NCBI RefSeq assembly: GCF_902167145.1
Contig: NC_050096.1
Span: 183,555,825 to 183,619,824, forward strand
Source: Zea mays
Lineage: Eukaryota; Streptophyta; Magnoliopsida; Poales; Poaceae
DNA: 64,000 nucleotides
Direction: 5' to 3'
The notes beneath the pieces were generated by a model. It did no database searches. It was not told the DNA's origin and saw only the letters and a list, made by a program, of their open reading frames with translations. Within the stretch, counting starts at the first letter, position 1; each line of letters opens with the position of its first letter. A program made the position numbers and the translations under genes. Positions 1-10,852 of this stretch are shown piece after piece.

Positions 1-1
1 T

Positions 2-181
2 CACAATTGGGTTATACAAGATGGAGGTGACGACTTTATCATTCCTGAGAGTGAGGAATTACCTATCATTAATCATCAAACATCTTCGCATGGACAAGCA
101 ATAGAACATGGCATTATGGTTAACTTTAGGCAAGAACTTGCCAATGCTATGTGGGAAGACTATCATGCAAACACTATTTGA
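2..181 (+). CDS. PIF/Harbinger transposase, C-terminal fragment
   Basis: An open frame enters from the left edge and stops at TGA 179-181, leaving about 59 residues. It contains the LHNW-like motif (H-N-W-V-I) and ends with R-Q-E-L-A-N-A-M-W-E-D-Y, both typical of the end of the DDE_Tnp_4 nuclease fold of PIF/Harbinger transposases. In the family this enzyme cuts at the terminal inverted repeats and works together with the Myb-like ORF1 protein, whose frame follows 160 bp downstream on the same strand. The catalytic residues lie upstream of the window, so activity cannot be judged. Confidence 0.65.
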   Translation, partial: HNWVIQDGGDDFIIPESEELPIINHQTSSHGQAIEHGIMVNFRQELANAMWEDYHANTI

Positions 182-339
182 TTGTTATGTATTTTCCAGT
201 ATCTCTATCATTTGTATGGACATGTATCTTTTATTTGTAAGGACATCTATATGTTATTCGTGTGGACATATTGCTAAATTTTGGAAGTATCTTTTATTTG
301 TATGGACATGTATCTTTTATTTATATGGACATCTAGGTC

Positions 340-1558
340 ATGGATAAGGAGACAAGTGGTGCAAAAGCTGGTGGTGGACTATGTCAATGGACACCAACTC
401 AATCCACATTTGTTCTCACCTTTCTTAGCAACATTGTTGCTGATGGCACTAAAACCTCCACTGGCTTCAAGAAAGTTCATCTCAATGCTTGTGCTAAGGC
501 TCTCAACGACCATTTTAAAATTATAAGGACAGGCGATCAAGTTGCTAATCACTTGAAGACATGGAAGAAGAAGTACATTAGGATCAACTACCTTAAGAAT
601 TTGAGTGCTGCTCTTTGGGATGAAAATGAATTCATTGTTTCTCTTGATCACGAGCACTACAAAGAACATATGGCGGTATGATTTTTACTAGCCTTTTATA
701 TTTGATATCACTGTCCTATGTCGTTTATTTATTAAGTGTTGCACTCATTGTCCTACATATAGCTATGTTTTGATTTAAGAATATATGATGATCATGGTTG
801 AGGGAACTCTCATATAGATATGTTCTGATTTTTTTAACCTAAAACCATCTATGCATTAGTGCAAGAACAGTGGTGGGTGTTAGAGGCTATGTTCTGATAT
901 ATTAGCACTGCATATATGAATTTTATCTGCAACTTTATTATATGTATATGAATTTTATTATTTGTATATGAACTTTATTTCTGGACACTTCATATATCTG
1001 TTTATATTTAATAAGTTTTGCATTCACTATTAGGACCCAAAAAACAAGGCTGATGATGAATATTTGAACAAGCCTCTTTCATACTATGGTTTTCTAGCTA
1101 CAATCTTTGGCAATAGTGTTGCTACCGGTCAGTATGCAAAGAGCTCTAATGACCCACTTGGGAATGATGGGGTGAACAATGGTGCTGATGGCAATGCAGA
1201 AAGTGGGGGGATGAATCATGGGATTGATAAAAGTGTTGTAAATGATGATGCATCTTCATCAGCTAAGCCCGCTAAGAGAGCCAAGACTATTGATGATATC
1301 AGAAGAAAGACTGATTGCTTGGTTGAAGCATTTGATCGTGGTAGCGAAAGGCTAGCAAAGGCAATTGAGAAAGCAAGCAATGCTTTACCAGATGGTTTGT
1401 TTGAAGCAGTGGACAGTCTCCCAGGTTTTCAGCTTAACCACAAGTCTCGATACTATCAGCATTTGGTTAGGCATCCTAATGATGCCCATGCTTTCATGAA
1501 TCTACCATTTGATTGGAAGTTGTCGTGGTTTTCGAATTTCGTTGGTGACAATTTTTAG
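340..1558 (+). CDS. Myb/SANT-like ORF1 protein of the PIF/Harbinger element (two exons)
   Basis: Exon 1 runs from the ATG at 340 to 675 (112 codons). It ends before GTATGATTT, a good donor. Exon 2 starts at 1034 after an A/T-rich intron ending CACTATTAG and runs in frame to TAG at 1556-1558, giving about 286 residues. The N-terminal 110 residues, with W-T-P-T-Q-S-T-F and L-K-T-W-K-K-K-Y, match the Myb/SANT-like DNA-binding domain found in plant PIF ORF1 proteins and their domesticated relatives. The middle is Gly/Asn-rich with a basic KRAK patch. The C-terminus has the recurring F-M-N-L-P-x-D-W-K-L motif. In the family this protein binds DNA and helps import the transposase. No inactivating change is visible. 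A domesticated host gene is possible but less likely given the flanking transposase and terminus. Confidence 0.65.
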
Positions 1559-2113
1559 ATTGTGAGTCATGATTAGTGTCATGGTGTCTGATGAATTGAA
1601 CTTGGTATGTCATGGTGATATGAACTCATGTATCGTAGTTGTTTGATGAACTATGGTTATGTGTTGTGATTTTGCTTGTGTACTTGAACATCGCTGGTGA
1701 TGAACTATGGTTATGAGTTATGGTTGTTGGGTGAAGTATGAATATAAACTCATGTTTTGGTATTATTAAAATGTTTTAGAGCATATAACTCATGTTTTCA
1801 ATGTTTTGTACTATGGATATGAACACATTTTGTTCCTGCGCACATGTTGTTGGCGAGTGGAGTGATGTTGAACAAAAGCAGCTCCATTCAGCAGAAAGGC
1901 CAATTGGGCACTCGAGTGATGTTGCTGCGGTTCTGCTCTGGTACATTCCACAACCAAACAAAAAACTGAATGGCTCCGCTCTAATACACTCTCCAACCAA
2001 ACAAAAAATGGAGCAGCTCCATCCTGCTTACCAAACATAGAACGGAGCAGTTCTACTCTCCAAATCTAGAATGGAGCTGCTCCACTCCGGTGGCTCCCCA
2101 ACCAAACACATCC
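1559..2113 (+). repeat. PIF/Harbinger 3' subterminal region and terminal repeat
   Basis: This stretch is non-coding. From about 1870 it holds repeated short palindromes built on GGAGCAGCTCC and GGAGCTGCTCC, and several copies of CCAACCAAACA, ending CCAACCAAACACATCC at 2098-2113. Such subterminal repeats, in both orientations near the terminus, are usual transposase or ORF1 binding sites in this superfamily. The short reading frames here are incidental. Confidence 0.6.
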
Positions 2114-2136
2114 TAAGAGCCTAACCGCTCAAAGTG

Positions 2137-3419
2137 ATGTCGGGAGCTCACGCCAAGAAGGAGATGGTGACCAGCGAGAAGCCCGACACAAGCCACAGGA
2201 AGGCTCCATCGGGGGAGTCCGGCGACAAGAAGAGGGAGGAATCACCTTCCCGCGTCAAGTCGCACCGGAGTGGCGACAAGAAGAAGAAAATGAAGAAAGT
2301 GGTCTACTACGAGACCGATTCTTCGTCGCCTTCCACCTCCGGCTCCGACACGCCGTCCGTCACTTCTAGGGGAGCATCTTAAAACCGAAAACCAAACCCG
2401 AACCCGAACAGACCGAATTGTCGATCTATTCGGGTTCGGGTTCGGTTCCTATATGTGCTACATTTCGGGGTATGGGTTCGGGTTCGGTTCCTAACCTTTA
2501 AAATCCAAATAGACCTAATAACCCGAAATATAAAAAAAGTTCTTAATATGTGATGGTATTATTATATGATTTATGAACTTATTAGCTAGAAATAATGATA
2601 TCATCTTAACGATAGTATATATATCTTTGTATGCAAATTTTTATAGTCACTTGTTGTAGTAATAGTACTTTCAATTAATTATTCATTGTATATATTTTAA
2701 CAAATATACTAGTATCTCTACAATTTGGGTCTATTCGGTGGACCAAATAGACCGAACCGAAATTGTGAGTCTATTCGGGTTCGGTTCCTAAATATTTTTG
2801 AAAATTTCGGTTCTCATTTTTCAGAACGCGAAATTTCACAAACCCGAATAGACCGAACCAAATTACCCTAATAGACCGAATGCCCAGCCCTAGTCACTTC
2901 TAAGCGCCATGAGCGCAAGAAGTTTAGTAAGATTCCCTTACGCTATCCTCGCATTTCCAAACGTACTCCTTTACTTTCCGTCCCACTAGACAAACCACCG
3001 GTTTTTAACGGTAAAGATTATTGTATGTGGAGTGATAAAATGAGGTACCATCTAACCTCACTCCACGCTAGCATTTGGGACATTGTTGAGTTTGGTGCAC
3101 AGGAACCATCCGTGGGGGACGAAGGCTATGACTCGGACGAGGTAGCCCAAATCCGGCACTTCAAGCCCCAAGCCACTACTATACTCCTCGCCTCTCTAAT
3201 TCGAGAGGAGTATAATAAGGTGCAAGGGTTGAAGAGTGACAAAGAGATTTGGGACGTACTAAAGACCGCACACGAAGGAGACGAGGTGACCAAGATCACC
3301 AAACGGGAAACGATCGAGGGGGAGCTCGATCGCTTCATGCTTCATCAAGGGGAGGAGCCACAAGCCATGTACAACCGGCTCAAGACCTTGGTGAACCAAG
3401 TGCGCAACCTCGGGAGCAC
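2137..3419 (+). pseudogene. Gag of element A, N-terminal part (interrupted by a hAT-type element)
   Basis: Gag begins at ATG 2137, as in B and E, with a Lys/Ser-rich leader and the recurring K-K-V-V-Y-Y-E-T-D-S-S-S-P motif. The 526-bp element at 2367-2892 splits it. Beyond that the frame continues (R-Y-P-R-I, then M-W-S-D-K-M) into the UBN2-type gag domain with the T-A-H-E-G-D-E-V-T-K motif. The insertion plus duplication is 534 bp, a multiple of three, so the frame number is unchanged, but the inserted DNA carries stops. At 3419 the gag is cut by the 5' LTR of element B and resumes at 35398. In the family this protein forms the particle that packages element RNA. Confidence 0.8.
2367..2892. 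mobile_element. Short non-autonomous hAT-type element (MITE-like)
   Basis: This 526-bp insertion is flanked by the perfect 8-bp duplication GTCACTTC at 2359-2366 and 2893-2900, the length made by hAT transposases. The ends are TAGGGGAGCA on the left and, on the opposite strand from the right, TAGGGCTGGGCA, close to the hAT consensus. The interior is A/T-rich, has no credible ORF, and has several copies of TTCGGGTTCGG-like sequence in inverted orientation near both ends. It must have moved with an enzyme supplied elsewhere. Confidence 0.8.
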
Positions 3420-3615
3420 TGAAAGGGAAATAGGCTTACACCTTTTCCTAAAATGATTTTGGTGGTTGAATTGCCCAACACAAATAATTGGACTAACTAG
3501 TTTGCTCTAGTCTATGAGTTCTACAGGTGCTAAAGGTTCACAATAAGCCAATAAAAAGACCAAGATAGGGTTCAAAAAAAGAGAGCAAAAGACAACCCAA
3601 AGGCACCCTGGTCTG

Positions 3616-4009
3616 GCGCACCGGACTATCCGGTGTGCCACCGGACAGTGTCCGGTGCACCAGGGAACTCGAAGCTGAACTTACCACCTTCGGGAAAATG
3701 GAGGGGTGCTCCGCTATAATTCACCAGACTATCCGGTGAAGCACCGGACAGTGTCCGGTGTGCCAGCGGAGCAACGGCTACTTCGCGCCCAACGATCGAC
3801 TGCAACGCATTTAATGCGCGCCTGCGCGCGCAGAGGACAGAGCACGCGCAGAAGGCGCACCTGATAATCTACAGGACCTAACCGGTGCACCACCGGACAG
3901 CCAGGCGGCCCCACCAGTCAGAGCTCCAACGGTCGGAACCCAACGGCCCGCTGACGTGGCTGGCGCACCGGACAGTGTTCGGTGGCGCACCGGACTGTCC
4001 GGTGCGCCA
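3616..4009. repeat. Cluster of CACCGGAC/GTCCGGTG palindromes in U3 of B
   Basis: Short direct and inverted copies of ACCGGACNGTCCGGT-like sequence recur through the upstream part of the LTR. Related clusters are at 34434-34783, 37116-37506 and 61816-62163 in the other LTRs of this family, with different copy numbers. Confidence 0.75.
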
Positions 4010-4051
4010 TGCGTCAGCAGCCTCCCAACGGCCACTTTTAATGGTTGGGGC

Positions 4052-4059
4052 TATAAATA
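4052..4059 (+). promoter_or_regulatory. TATA box of the element B 5' LTR
   Basis: TATAAATA lies in a G/C-bounded setting (GGGGC before, CCCC after), about 43 bp after the last U3 palindrome. The same box is at 34825-34832, 37553-37560 and 62210-62217 in the other three LTRs of the family. It is the likely start signal for genomic RNA. Confidence 0.7.
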
Positions 4060-4618
4060 CCCCAACCACCCCCCATTCAATGGCATCCAAGTTTCTACAC
4101 TTCTACACCTTACAAGAGCTATAGCATTCAATACAAGACACACCAAAGAGATCAAATCCTCTCCCAACTCCACACAAAGCTTCAGTGATTAGAGAGAGAG
4201 ATTTGTTGTGTTCATTTGAGCTCTTGCGCTTGGATTGCTTCTTTTCTTTCTCATTCTTTCGTGATCAATTCAATTGTAACCGAGGCAAGAGACACCAATT
4301 GTGTGGTGGTCCTTGCGGGGACTTTGTGTCCCGGTTGATTGAGAAGAAGAAGCTCACTCGGTCTAAGTGACCGTTTGAGAGAGCGAAAGGGTTGAAAGAG
4401 ACCCGGTCTTTGAGACCACCTCAACGGGGAGTAGGTTTGCAAGAACCGAACCTCGGTAAAACAAATCATCGTGTCTTGCTCTTTATTCGCCCACGATTTG
4501 TCTTGCACCCTCTCTCTCGGACTCGTTTATATTTCTAACGCTAACCCGATTTGTAGTTGTGCTTAAGTTTATAAAATTCAAATTCACCCTATTCACCCCC
4601 CTCTAGGCGACTTTCAAT

Positions 4619-4630
4619 TGGTATCAGAGC
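4619..4630 (+). other. Primer-binding site of element B (tRNA-iMet type)
   Basis: TGGTATCAGAGC, two bases after the LTR, is the standard plant copia primer site complementary to the 3' end of initiator methionine tRNA. Confidence 0.9.
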
Positions 4631-4664
4631 CCGGTGCTTCATTAGAGCCTAACCGCTCGAAGTG

Positions 4665-4731
4665 ATGTCGGGAACATCCGCCAAGAGGGATCTCGGGACC
4701 GGCGACAAGTCCGCAAGCTCGGGGAAAACAC
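4665..4731 (+). pseudogene. Gag of element B, first fragment
   Basis: The gag start ATG at 4665 (M-S-G-T-S-A-K) sits about 35 bp after the primer site, as in elements A and E. Only 22 codons remain before gypsy element C enters at 4732. Across the C insertion the reading frame is displaced by one base relative to the downstream gag, so B gag had, or later gained, an indel here. Confidence 0.65.
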
Positions 4732-4995
4732 TGTTGGGTCTAATTTGTAAGGGTCTCCCTGTAATTACAGTCTGTAACCCTGCTTTATGGGAATATTCCG
4801 GGGATAAACTAGGTACCCGAGGGCACATGCGTCCTTAACTTAGGACGCATGACACTCAGATACCTATAAATACCCCCGCACAGTGCCCTTGAGAGGCTAG
4901 ATTAACAGAGCTATTGCCATCTCAAGCAAAAACCCTGTTCATATTGTTTTCTCCCTTCCGTTGGATCAACTTGCCCAGGAGAGAAAGTTCCAACA
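4732..4995 (+). repeat. 5' LTR of element C, with an internal deletion
   Basis: It begins TGTTGGG and ends GTTCCAACA, but is only 264 bp against 479 bp for the 3' LTR. About 215 bp are missing just after TGTTGGG. The deletion joins two GGG sites seen in the 3' LTR. The TATA box TATAAATA is retained at 4865-4872 (15703-15710 in the partner). Confidence 0.85.
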
Positions 4996-5012
4996 TTTGG
5001 CGCCCACCGTTC
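4996..5012 (+). other. Primer-binding site of element C
   Basis: TTTGGCGCCCACCGTTC follows the LTR directly and is the primer-site form seen in many maize gypsy elements of the Tat group. Confidence 0.75.
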
Positions 5013-5035
5013 GTGCTACGAAAAAACCACCCACG

Positions 5036-6796
5036 ATGGCACCCAAGAGAGCTAGCTCGAAGGCTGACGAGGCTGCGAAGGCAGCACTCCTGGCCGAGAA
5101 AAAGGGCAAGGCCCTCGCCCTCGTCGACACCACCCACCAAGAGGCCACCGAGGACGACGCTCTCAGCAAGAGGCAGCGCGACGAACAACCCACTCCCGAA
5201 GGCAGCCTCCGCACCTGCAGCTCTGGAGGACAGCCACACCTCCCCCCAGGCTTCGCTCCACCGGAGGCCGCGGACGTCGTCGAGGACGGCGAAGTCATCG
5301 GCGTCTCAGCGGAAGAACAGCTACAGCTGCGCGCCTTGCGCATCAAGAACCGCAATCTCCAGAAGCAAAAAGAGATACTTGAGGCCAACGCCAACGTGTG
5401 TCTGCGCAAGCCAAGGTGCGACAGATGATACGCGACGAAGAGCAGAAGGCTCAGGAGCTCGAGCAAGAGATCGCGCTCATGCAGCGCGAAGGCCACCTCG
5501 GCCTGCAACACGGCCCCCCTGCAACAGCGCGCACAGGTCGAAGACCTATACTTCCCCCAGCGCGGCCATGCCATACCGCACGATGTGGCATTCCAAGGTG
5601 TCAACTACCTTGATGAGCAAAGCCCCCTGGCGCCACACCTGCAAGTGTCACCATGCCCCGCCAACTTCAGGGCAGGGACTTATCCCAAGTACAACGGCAG
5701 CTCTGACCCAGCATAGTACATCATGAGTTATGAGGTCGACGTTGCATCTTCCGGAGGGGACGACGCCACGATGGCCAAGTCATTCATCATCGCCCTCGAA
5801 GGCCCAGCTCTCACCTGGTACACCAGGTTGCCCCCGTTGTCCATCGACTCCTGGAGAAGTCTCCAGGACAAATTCCTGCTCAACTTCCAAGGGTACCGTC
5901 CAGACACCGACGCCTTGGCCGAACTTTCACTCTTCAAGCAGCTGGAAAAAGAGACTCTGCGGGAATACTACCGCAAGTTTCTAACCCTCAAGTCACAATT
6001 GCCTTCGGTCGATGACCAAATCGCCATCCACTATGCCATCAGTGGCCTCCGGGTCGGTGTCCTTTACAGCCACTGCATCAGGGATCCGCCCAAGAACCTC
6101 CAGGAGTTGTATCAACTATTTGAGAAATATGCCAGATCCGAAGAGCTCCACCAACGCAAGGTCGAGTCTCAAAGGAAACCCAAAGACACTCCACAGTCCA
6201 GCCGCACGTGGACGAGGCCTTCACAGCCAGACTCCGGTCGGGACGGCCACAATCAGCAGCAGGTGCACAACATCGCCAACCAGCACCCCGCTGGCGAGGC
6301 CCCTCGCCGCCAGAAGTATCCCCCCAGGGCCGCGGGAATGGAACTCGTGGTCGGGGTCGGGGACGTGCGCAGCAGCCGCGCAGATTTTATTGCATGTTCC
6401 ACGGCGAAGACTGCGCCCACCCTACCAGAGACTGCCCAGAGACGAAGGCCACCAGAGACAGGATGGCACGGGCACAGCCAGCCGACAACCCTAGGGTTGT
6501 CGCGCACACATATCAGCAACCCCCTCCGCCATACATCCACGGCCCCGCTCCGCATCCACCGCACCACGCATACCAACACCACCAGGAGGCACAAATCGTA
6601 CCTCCTCCACCTCCACACCAGCAACAACAAAACATCCACCACCCCCACGCCCCAAAGCAAGAGGACTTCGCCGATCAGCCGTATCGCGGAGTCATTCATA
6701 TGATCACCGGGGGGGTCCAGCGCCGACTTCGACACAAAGCGGCAGAAGAGGGACCATTACCGCAGCGTCAACCACGTCGCCGTCACAGGCCCAGTC
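5036..6796 (+). pseudogene. Gag of element C (degenerate)
   Basis: Gag opens at ATG 5036 (M-A-P-K-R-A-S-S) with a charged, partly coiled-coil N-terminus. It shifts frame near 5400, and meets a TAG at 5714-5716 just before Y-I-M-S-Y-E-V. The central retrotransposon gag domain (W-Y-T-R-L-P, then L-R-E-Y-Y-R-K-F) follows. Near 6390-6440, in another frame, lies a zinc-knuckle-like motif (C-x2-H-x3-C-x-H-x2-T-x2-C). At least three frame changes are needed to follow it into pol. In the family Gag forms the particle and binds RNA. This copy cannot make a full-length protein. Confidence 0.8.
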
Positions 6797-9700
6797 ATGC
6801 AGACAAAGTGGTCCCATGTGCCACTAACCTTCGACGCCCGAGACGTCGATCTGCGCACCGCACCCCACATCGACGCCATGGTTATCAACTGCAGTGTGGC
6901 AGACTGGGACCTCCATAAAGTCTTAGTCGACAATGGCAGCCAGGCGGATATCATCTTCCTCCATGCCTTCGATCGCATGGGCATAAGCCACAGCCTGCTC
7001 AAGCCTTCGGACAACCCGCTTTACGGCTTCGGCGGCAAGGGCACCTTTCCTGTCGGCAAGATAGAGTTACCTCTCTCCTTCGGTGTAGCACCCAATGCCC
7101 AAAGTGAGCAAGTCACATTCGACATCGTCGACATGTTGTACCCATACAACGCCATAATGGGCCGGGGCTCCATCAACAAGTTTGAGGCAGCCATTCATGG
7201 ACTTTACCTGTGCATGAAGATACCAGGTCCGCAAGGCGCCATCACGGTCTACGGCAACCAGCAGGCTGCGCGTAACATAGAACGAGACTTCGTCCCCGGA
7301 CAAAGAAACGTGCACTGCCTCACGGCCCAACGCGAGGTCCCTGTGTCTGCCAGCCCAACTGACAAAGAACACGATAAAGCACAGCTACAAAGCAACGATG
7401 GGACCAAGACTGTCCCCCTCGACCAGGCCACGCCCAAGCAGATGGTCACCATCAGCGAAGACCTCACTCTGCATGATGAGGAGAGACTCCTCTGCTTCCT
7501 GTCCAAAAATAAAGACATCTTCGCCTGGTTTGCCCTCGACCTAGTCGGAGTCAGTCGCTCCATCATCGAGCACAATTTAGGAATCGACCCTTTGGTGAGG
7601 CCGAAGAAACAGCGGTTGCATAAGATGTATGACGAGAAGACAGAAGCAGCCAAGGCTGAAGTACATCGCCTGCTTGAGGCCAAATTTAACGAGCCAATCG
7701 CCTACCCCACATGGCTCACCAACGTAGTAATGGTGCAGAAGAAGAGCGGCAAGTGGTGGATGTGCATAGACTTCACAAGTCTTAACAAGGCCTGCCCCAA
7801 GGACAACTTCCCGCTGCCTCGGATCGACAAAATCGTCGATAGTGCTGCTGGGTGCGAGGTCATGTCACTCCTTGATTGCTTTTCCGGCTACCATCAAATA
7901 TATATGAAGGAGGAGGACAAGGCCAACACCAGCTTCATCACACCCTTCGACACGTATTGCTTCATCAGAATGCAGTCCACTTTCTCTCGGCTCACCAAAA
8001 CGGTGCTCGAGGGACAAGTTGGTCGAAATATATTTACGTATGTGGACGACATCGTCATCGCCAGCAGAAGCAAGGAAGACCATCTTGCTGACCTCGCCGA
8101 AACGTTTGCGAATATGCGGGACGCACGACTTCGCCTAAACCCCGAAAAGTGCGTCTTCGGCGTTCGCCAGGGGAAAATATTGGGTTACCTGGTGTCTCAC
8201 CGCGGAATCGAGGCCAATCCAACCAAAATTCAGGCCATCATCAACATGACGCCCCCGCAATCAGCCAGAGACGTCCAGCGCCTGACAGGCAGATTGGCCG
8301 CCCTTAACAGATTCATTTCCAAATCCGCAGAGCAAAGTCTCCATTTCCTCAAAACTCTTCGCGGTGCAAAAGACTTCGCTTGGGGACCAGAGCAAGCGGC
8401 GGCCTTCGCCTCATTGAAACAGTACCTATCGGAATTGGCGATTCTTACAAGCCCCGACTCTTCGCTACCCCTGTTGCTCTATGTTGCGGCTTCGCCACAT
8501 GCGGTCAGCGCAGCACTGGTTCAGGAGCAGCCCCGACTCTGACAAGCCCAGTTTATTACGTCTCCGAAGTGCTCACACCATCAAAATGTAATATGACGGA
8601 ACTGGAAAAGATTGCCTATGCAGTTGTCATGGCTTCGCGCAAATTGTGCCACTATTTCGAGGCATTCAAGGTCCGGGTCACCTCAGATAGGGGACTCGGC
8701 GAATTGTTTAGAAACCCGGAGGCGTCAGTCCGGATCGCCAAATGGGCAGCCGAACTTTCCGGCTACCACATCACATTCGAACCCAGGACAGCCATCAAGT
8801 CACAAGTCCTGGCTGACTTCGTTGTCGATTGAACTGGGCCAACAACACAGTCGGACCCGTCTACAGAAAAAGTATGGACAATCCATTGCGACGGCGCATG
8901 GTGCCATGCGGGGGCAGGCGCCGCTGCAGTCATTACTTCACCCACAGGGGTCAAGCACAGATACGCAGCACGCCTCAGCTTCTGTTTGGAGTCTGACAGA
9001 TGCACTAACAACATAGCAGAATACGAAGTTGTCGTCCTCGGCCTTCGCAAGCTAAGGGCCCTTGGTGTCACCACCTGCATCATCAGAACAGACTCCAAGG
9101 TAGTCGCCGGCCAAATCGAGAAAGACTACACAGCGAAGGACCCCGCACTTATGCAGTACCTCGCGGCTATCCGTAGCCTCGAGAGGCAATTCAAAGGTTT
9201 CACCTTACAGCATGTGGACCGCGCCAAGAACGAGGAGGCTAACGCATTGGCCAAGGCAGCCGCCCGAGGCGAGGCCCTACCCTCCGACATATTCTACCAT
9301 GTCATCGGCACGCCAGCCGTCCGCAGCCCAGAAGGGCTCCAAATAACCAATGACAGCGAGGGCCACCGCATAGTCAATCTTATCATGACCGAAGACTGGC
9401 GGGCACCAATAACCCTGTTCTTACAGGGGTACTATCATCCAACCAACATCAATGAGGCCAAGCGCCTCAAACATCGAAGTCGGGACTTCGCGCTAATTGA
9501 AGGCCAGCTTTACAAGAAGGGGGTCAGTCAACCCATGCTTAAATGTGTCACCGAGACCGAAGGCATCCAAATTTTACACGAAGTCCACAACGGGATTTGC
9601 GGCTCTCACGCAGGGCCCAGGGCCCTAGCCGCAAAGGTGATCCGTCAAGGTTTCTACTGGCCCGCAATAATCTGTGTCGCAAATCGGGTCACAAGGTCCT

Positions 9701-10620
9701 GCGAAGCCTGCCAGAAATTTTCTCCTCGATCAGGAAGCCCTTCGCAATTCACGAAGCTAATAGCCCACACATGACCTCTTCAGCGCTGGGGCCAGGACAT
9801 CGTCGGGCCCTTACCCACGGCCCAGGGAAACCTCAAGTTCGCCTTCGTCGCTGTCGAATATTTTACCAAATGGATCGAGGCGAGGGCTGTATCCACAATA
9901 ACATCAAAGACTGCCCAGAAATTCTTCTGGCAAAACATTGTTTGCCGCTTCGGAGTCCCGTCCGAACTCACAGTTGACAACGGCAAGCAATTTGACAGCC
10001 AGGACTTCAGGGATTTCTGCTTCTCCATTGGCACCAAGCTGGCCTTCGCCTCAGTATACCACCCACAATCCAACGGAGTTGTGGAACGCGCAAATGGAAA
10101 AAATTTCACAGCTGTCAAGAAGATGCTCCTTGATGATAAAAAGGGCAAGAGGGCCGATTTGTTACCTGAAGCAGTCTGGGCATTAAACACGACTGAGTGC
10201 AGGGCGACTGGGTTCACCCCGTTCCGCCTTCTATACGGATCGGAGGCCATGACCCCGCAAGAAATAAAACACGGGTCCCCACGGACAGTCCCGTCGGCTG
10301 TCCCCGATGTGGACGAGCCCACTTCGTAGGACCTCATCGACGGAGACCGCGTCTTCGCCCTACAGGCTCTAAACAAATACCAAGCCCAAACTAAAGCATG
10401 GCATGACCACGCAGTCATCCCGAGGGAATTCAGCGAAGGTGACCTCGTACTCGTCCGGACAGCTCGGTCAGAGTCCCGGGGCAAGCTGGAGCCCAAGTGG
10501 GAGGGCCCTTTTATCGTCAAGACGAAGGCGTCCCCCAGCGCGTACAGGCTCACAACGCCAACCGGCGAGGACTTGGAGCACTCTTGGAACATTGATAATC
10601 TCCGCAAATTTTTTGTTTAA
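6797..10620 (+). pseudogene. Pol of element C: protease, RT, RNase H, archaeal-type RNase H, integrase (degenerate)
   Basis: From 6797 a 581-codon frame holds a retroviral-type aspartic protease (V-L-V-D-N-G-S near 6930) and a reverse transcriptase with Y-V-D-D-I-V near 8040. A frameshift near 8525 leads to the connection RNase H. A TGA at 8830, where Trp is expected, precedes a second RNase H of archaeal type (H-C-D-G-A-W near 8885), the hallmark of the Tat lineage. The integrase follows with its zinc-binding region near 9590-9715, a TGA at 9772-9774, and catalytic D-D-E residues in Q-D-I-V-G-P, V-D-N-G-K-Q-F and V-V-E-R-A-N. A last TAG occurs at 10327-10329 and the natural stop is TAA 10618-10620. 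The order and domains are complete but it is not translatable as one protein. Confidence 0.9.
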
Positions 10621-10852
10621 CTCCTCAGGGCCAGCTCGCCCTTGTAATTCGCAAAACAATTTTATTCTGGCCCGCACTCTTTTCCTCCTGGGGGGTGAGG
10701 TTTTTAACGAGGCGAAGCCATGTAATATACAAGCGAAAAATCCCCCGCAAAAATCTACGTCGAAAAAAGACCGCATCGACGGTCTTCGACATTCGACCAA
10801 TACAAAGTCACCGCGAGGGGCAGCGCTAGCTACCCTCGCGTGCGACACTCCG
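10621..10852. other. Non-coding spacer after pol of element C
   Basis: This short spacer between the pol stop and the tandem array holds no recognisable gene. An out-of-phase fragment of the array unit begins at its right edge. Confidence 0.6.

Larger units (their letters stand above)
1..2113 (+). mobile_element. PIF/Harbinger-type DNA transposon, 3' part
   Basis: The first 2.1 kb reads as the right-hand part of a PIF/Harbinger transposon: the end of a DDE transposase, then a Myb/SANT-like accessory ORF, then a non-coding subterminal region. Its right end is the terminal motif complementary to GGATGTGTTTGGTTGG, followed by TAA at 2114-2116, which fits the 3-bp TWA target duplication of this superfamily. 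Directly after comes the gag leader of a copia element, so the transposon sits between primer-binding site and gag of that element. The left end lies outside the window, so the duplication cannot be confirmed from both sides. Confidence 0.75.
3420..4616 (+). repeat. 5' LTR of element B
   Basis: The 1197-bp LTR begins TGAAAGGGAAATAGG and ends GGCGACTTTCA. It is the partner of 34237-35392, which is 41 bp shorter, largely because of copy-number differences in the palindromic CACCGGAC-type repeats of U3. Short reading frames in it are low-complexity artefacts of those repeats. Confidence 0.9.

Noticed and set aside
4914..5726. 270-codon frame over the start of element C
   Set aside because: Shadow of gag in another frame. 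It begins inside the LTR and has Arg/Pro/Thr-rich composition without motifs.
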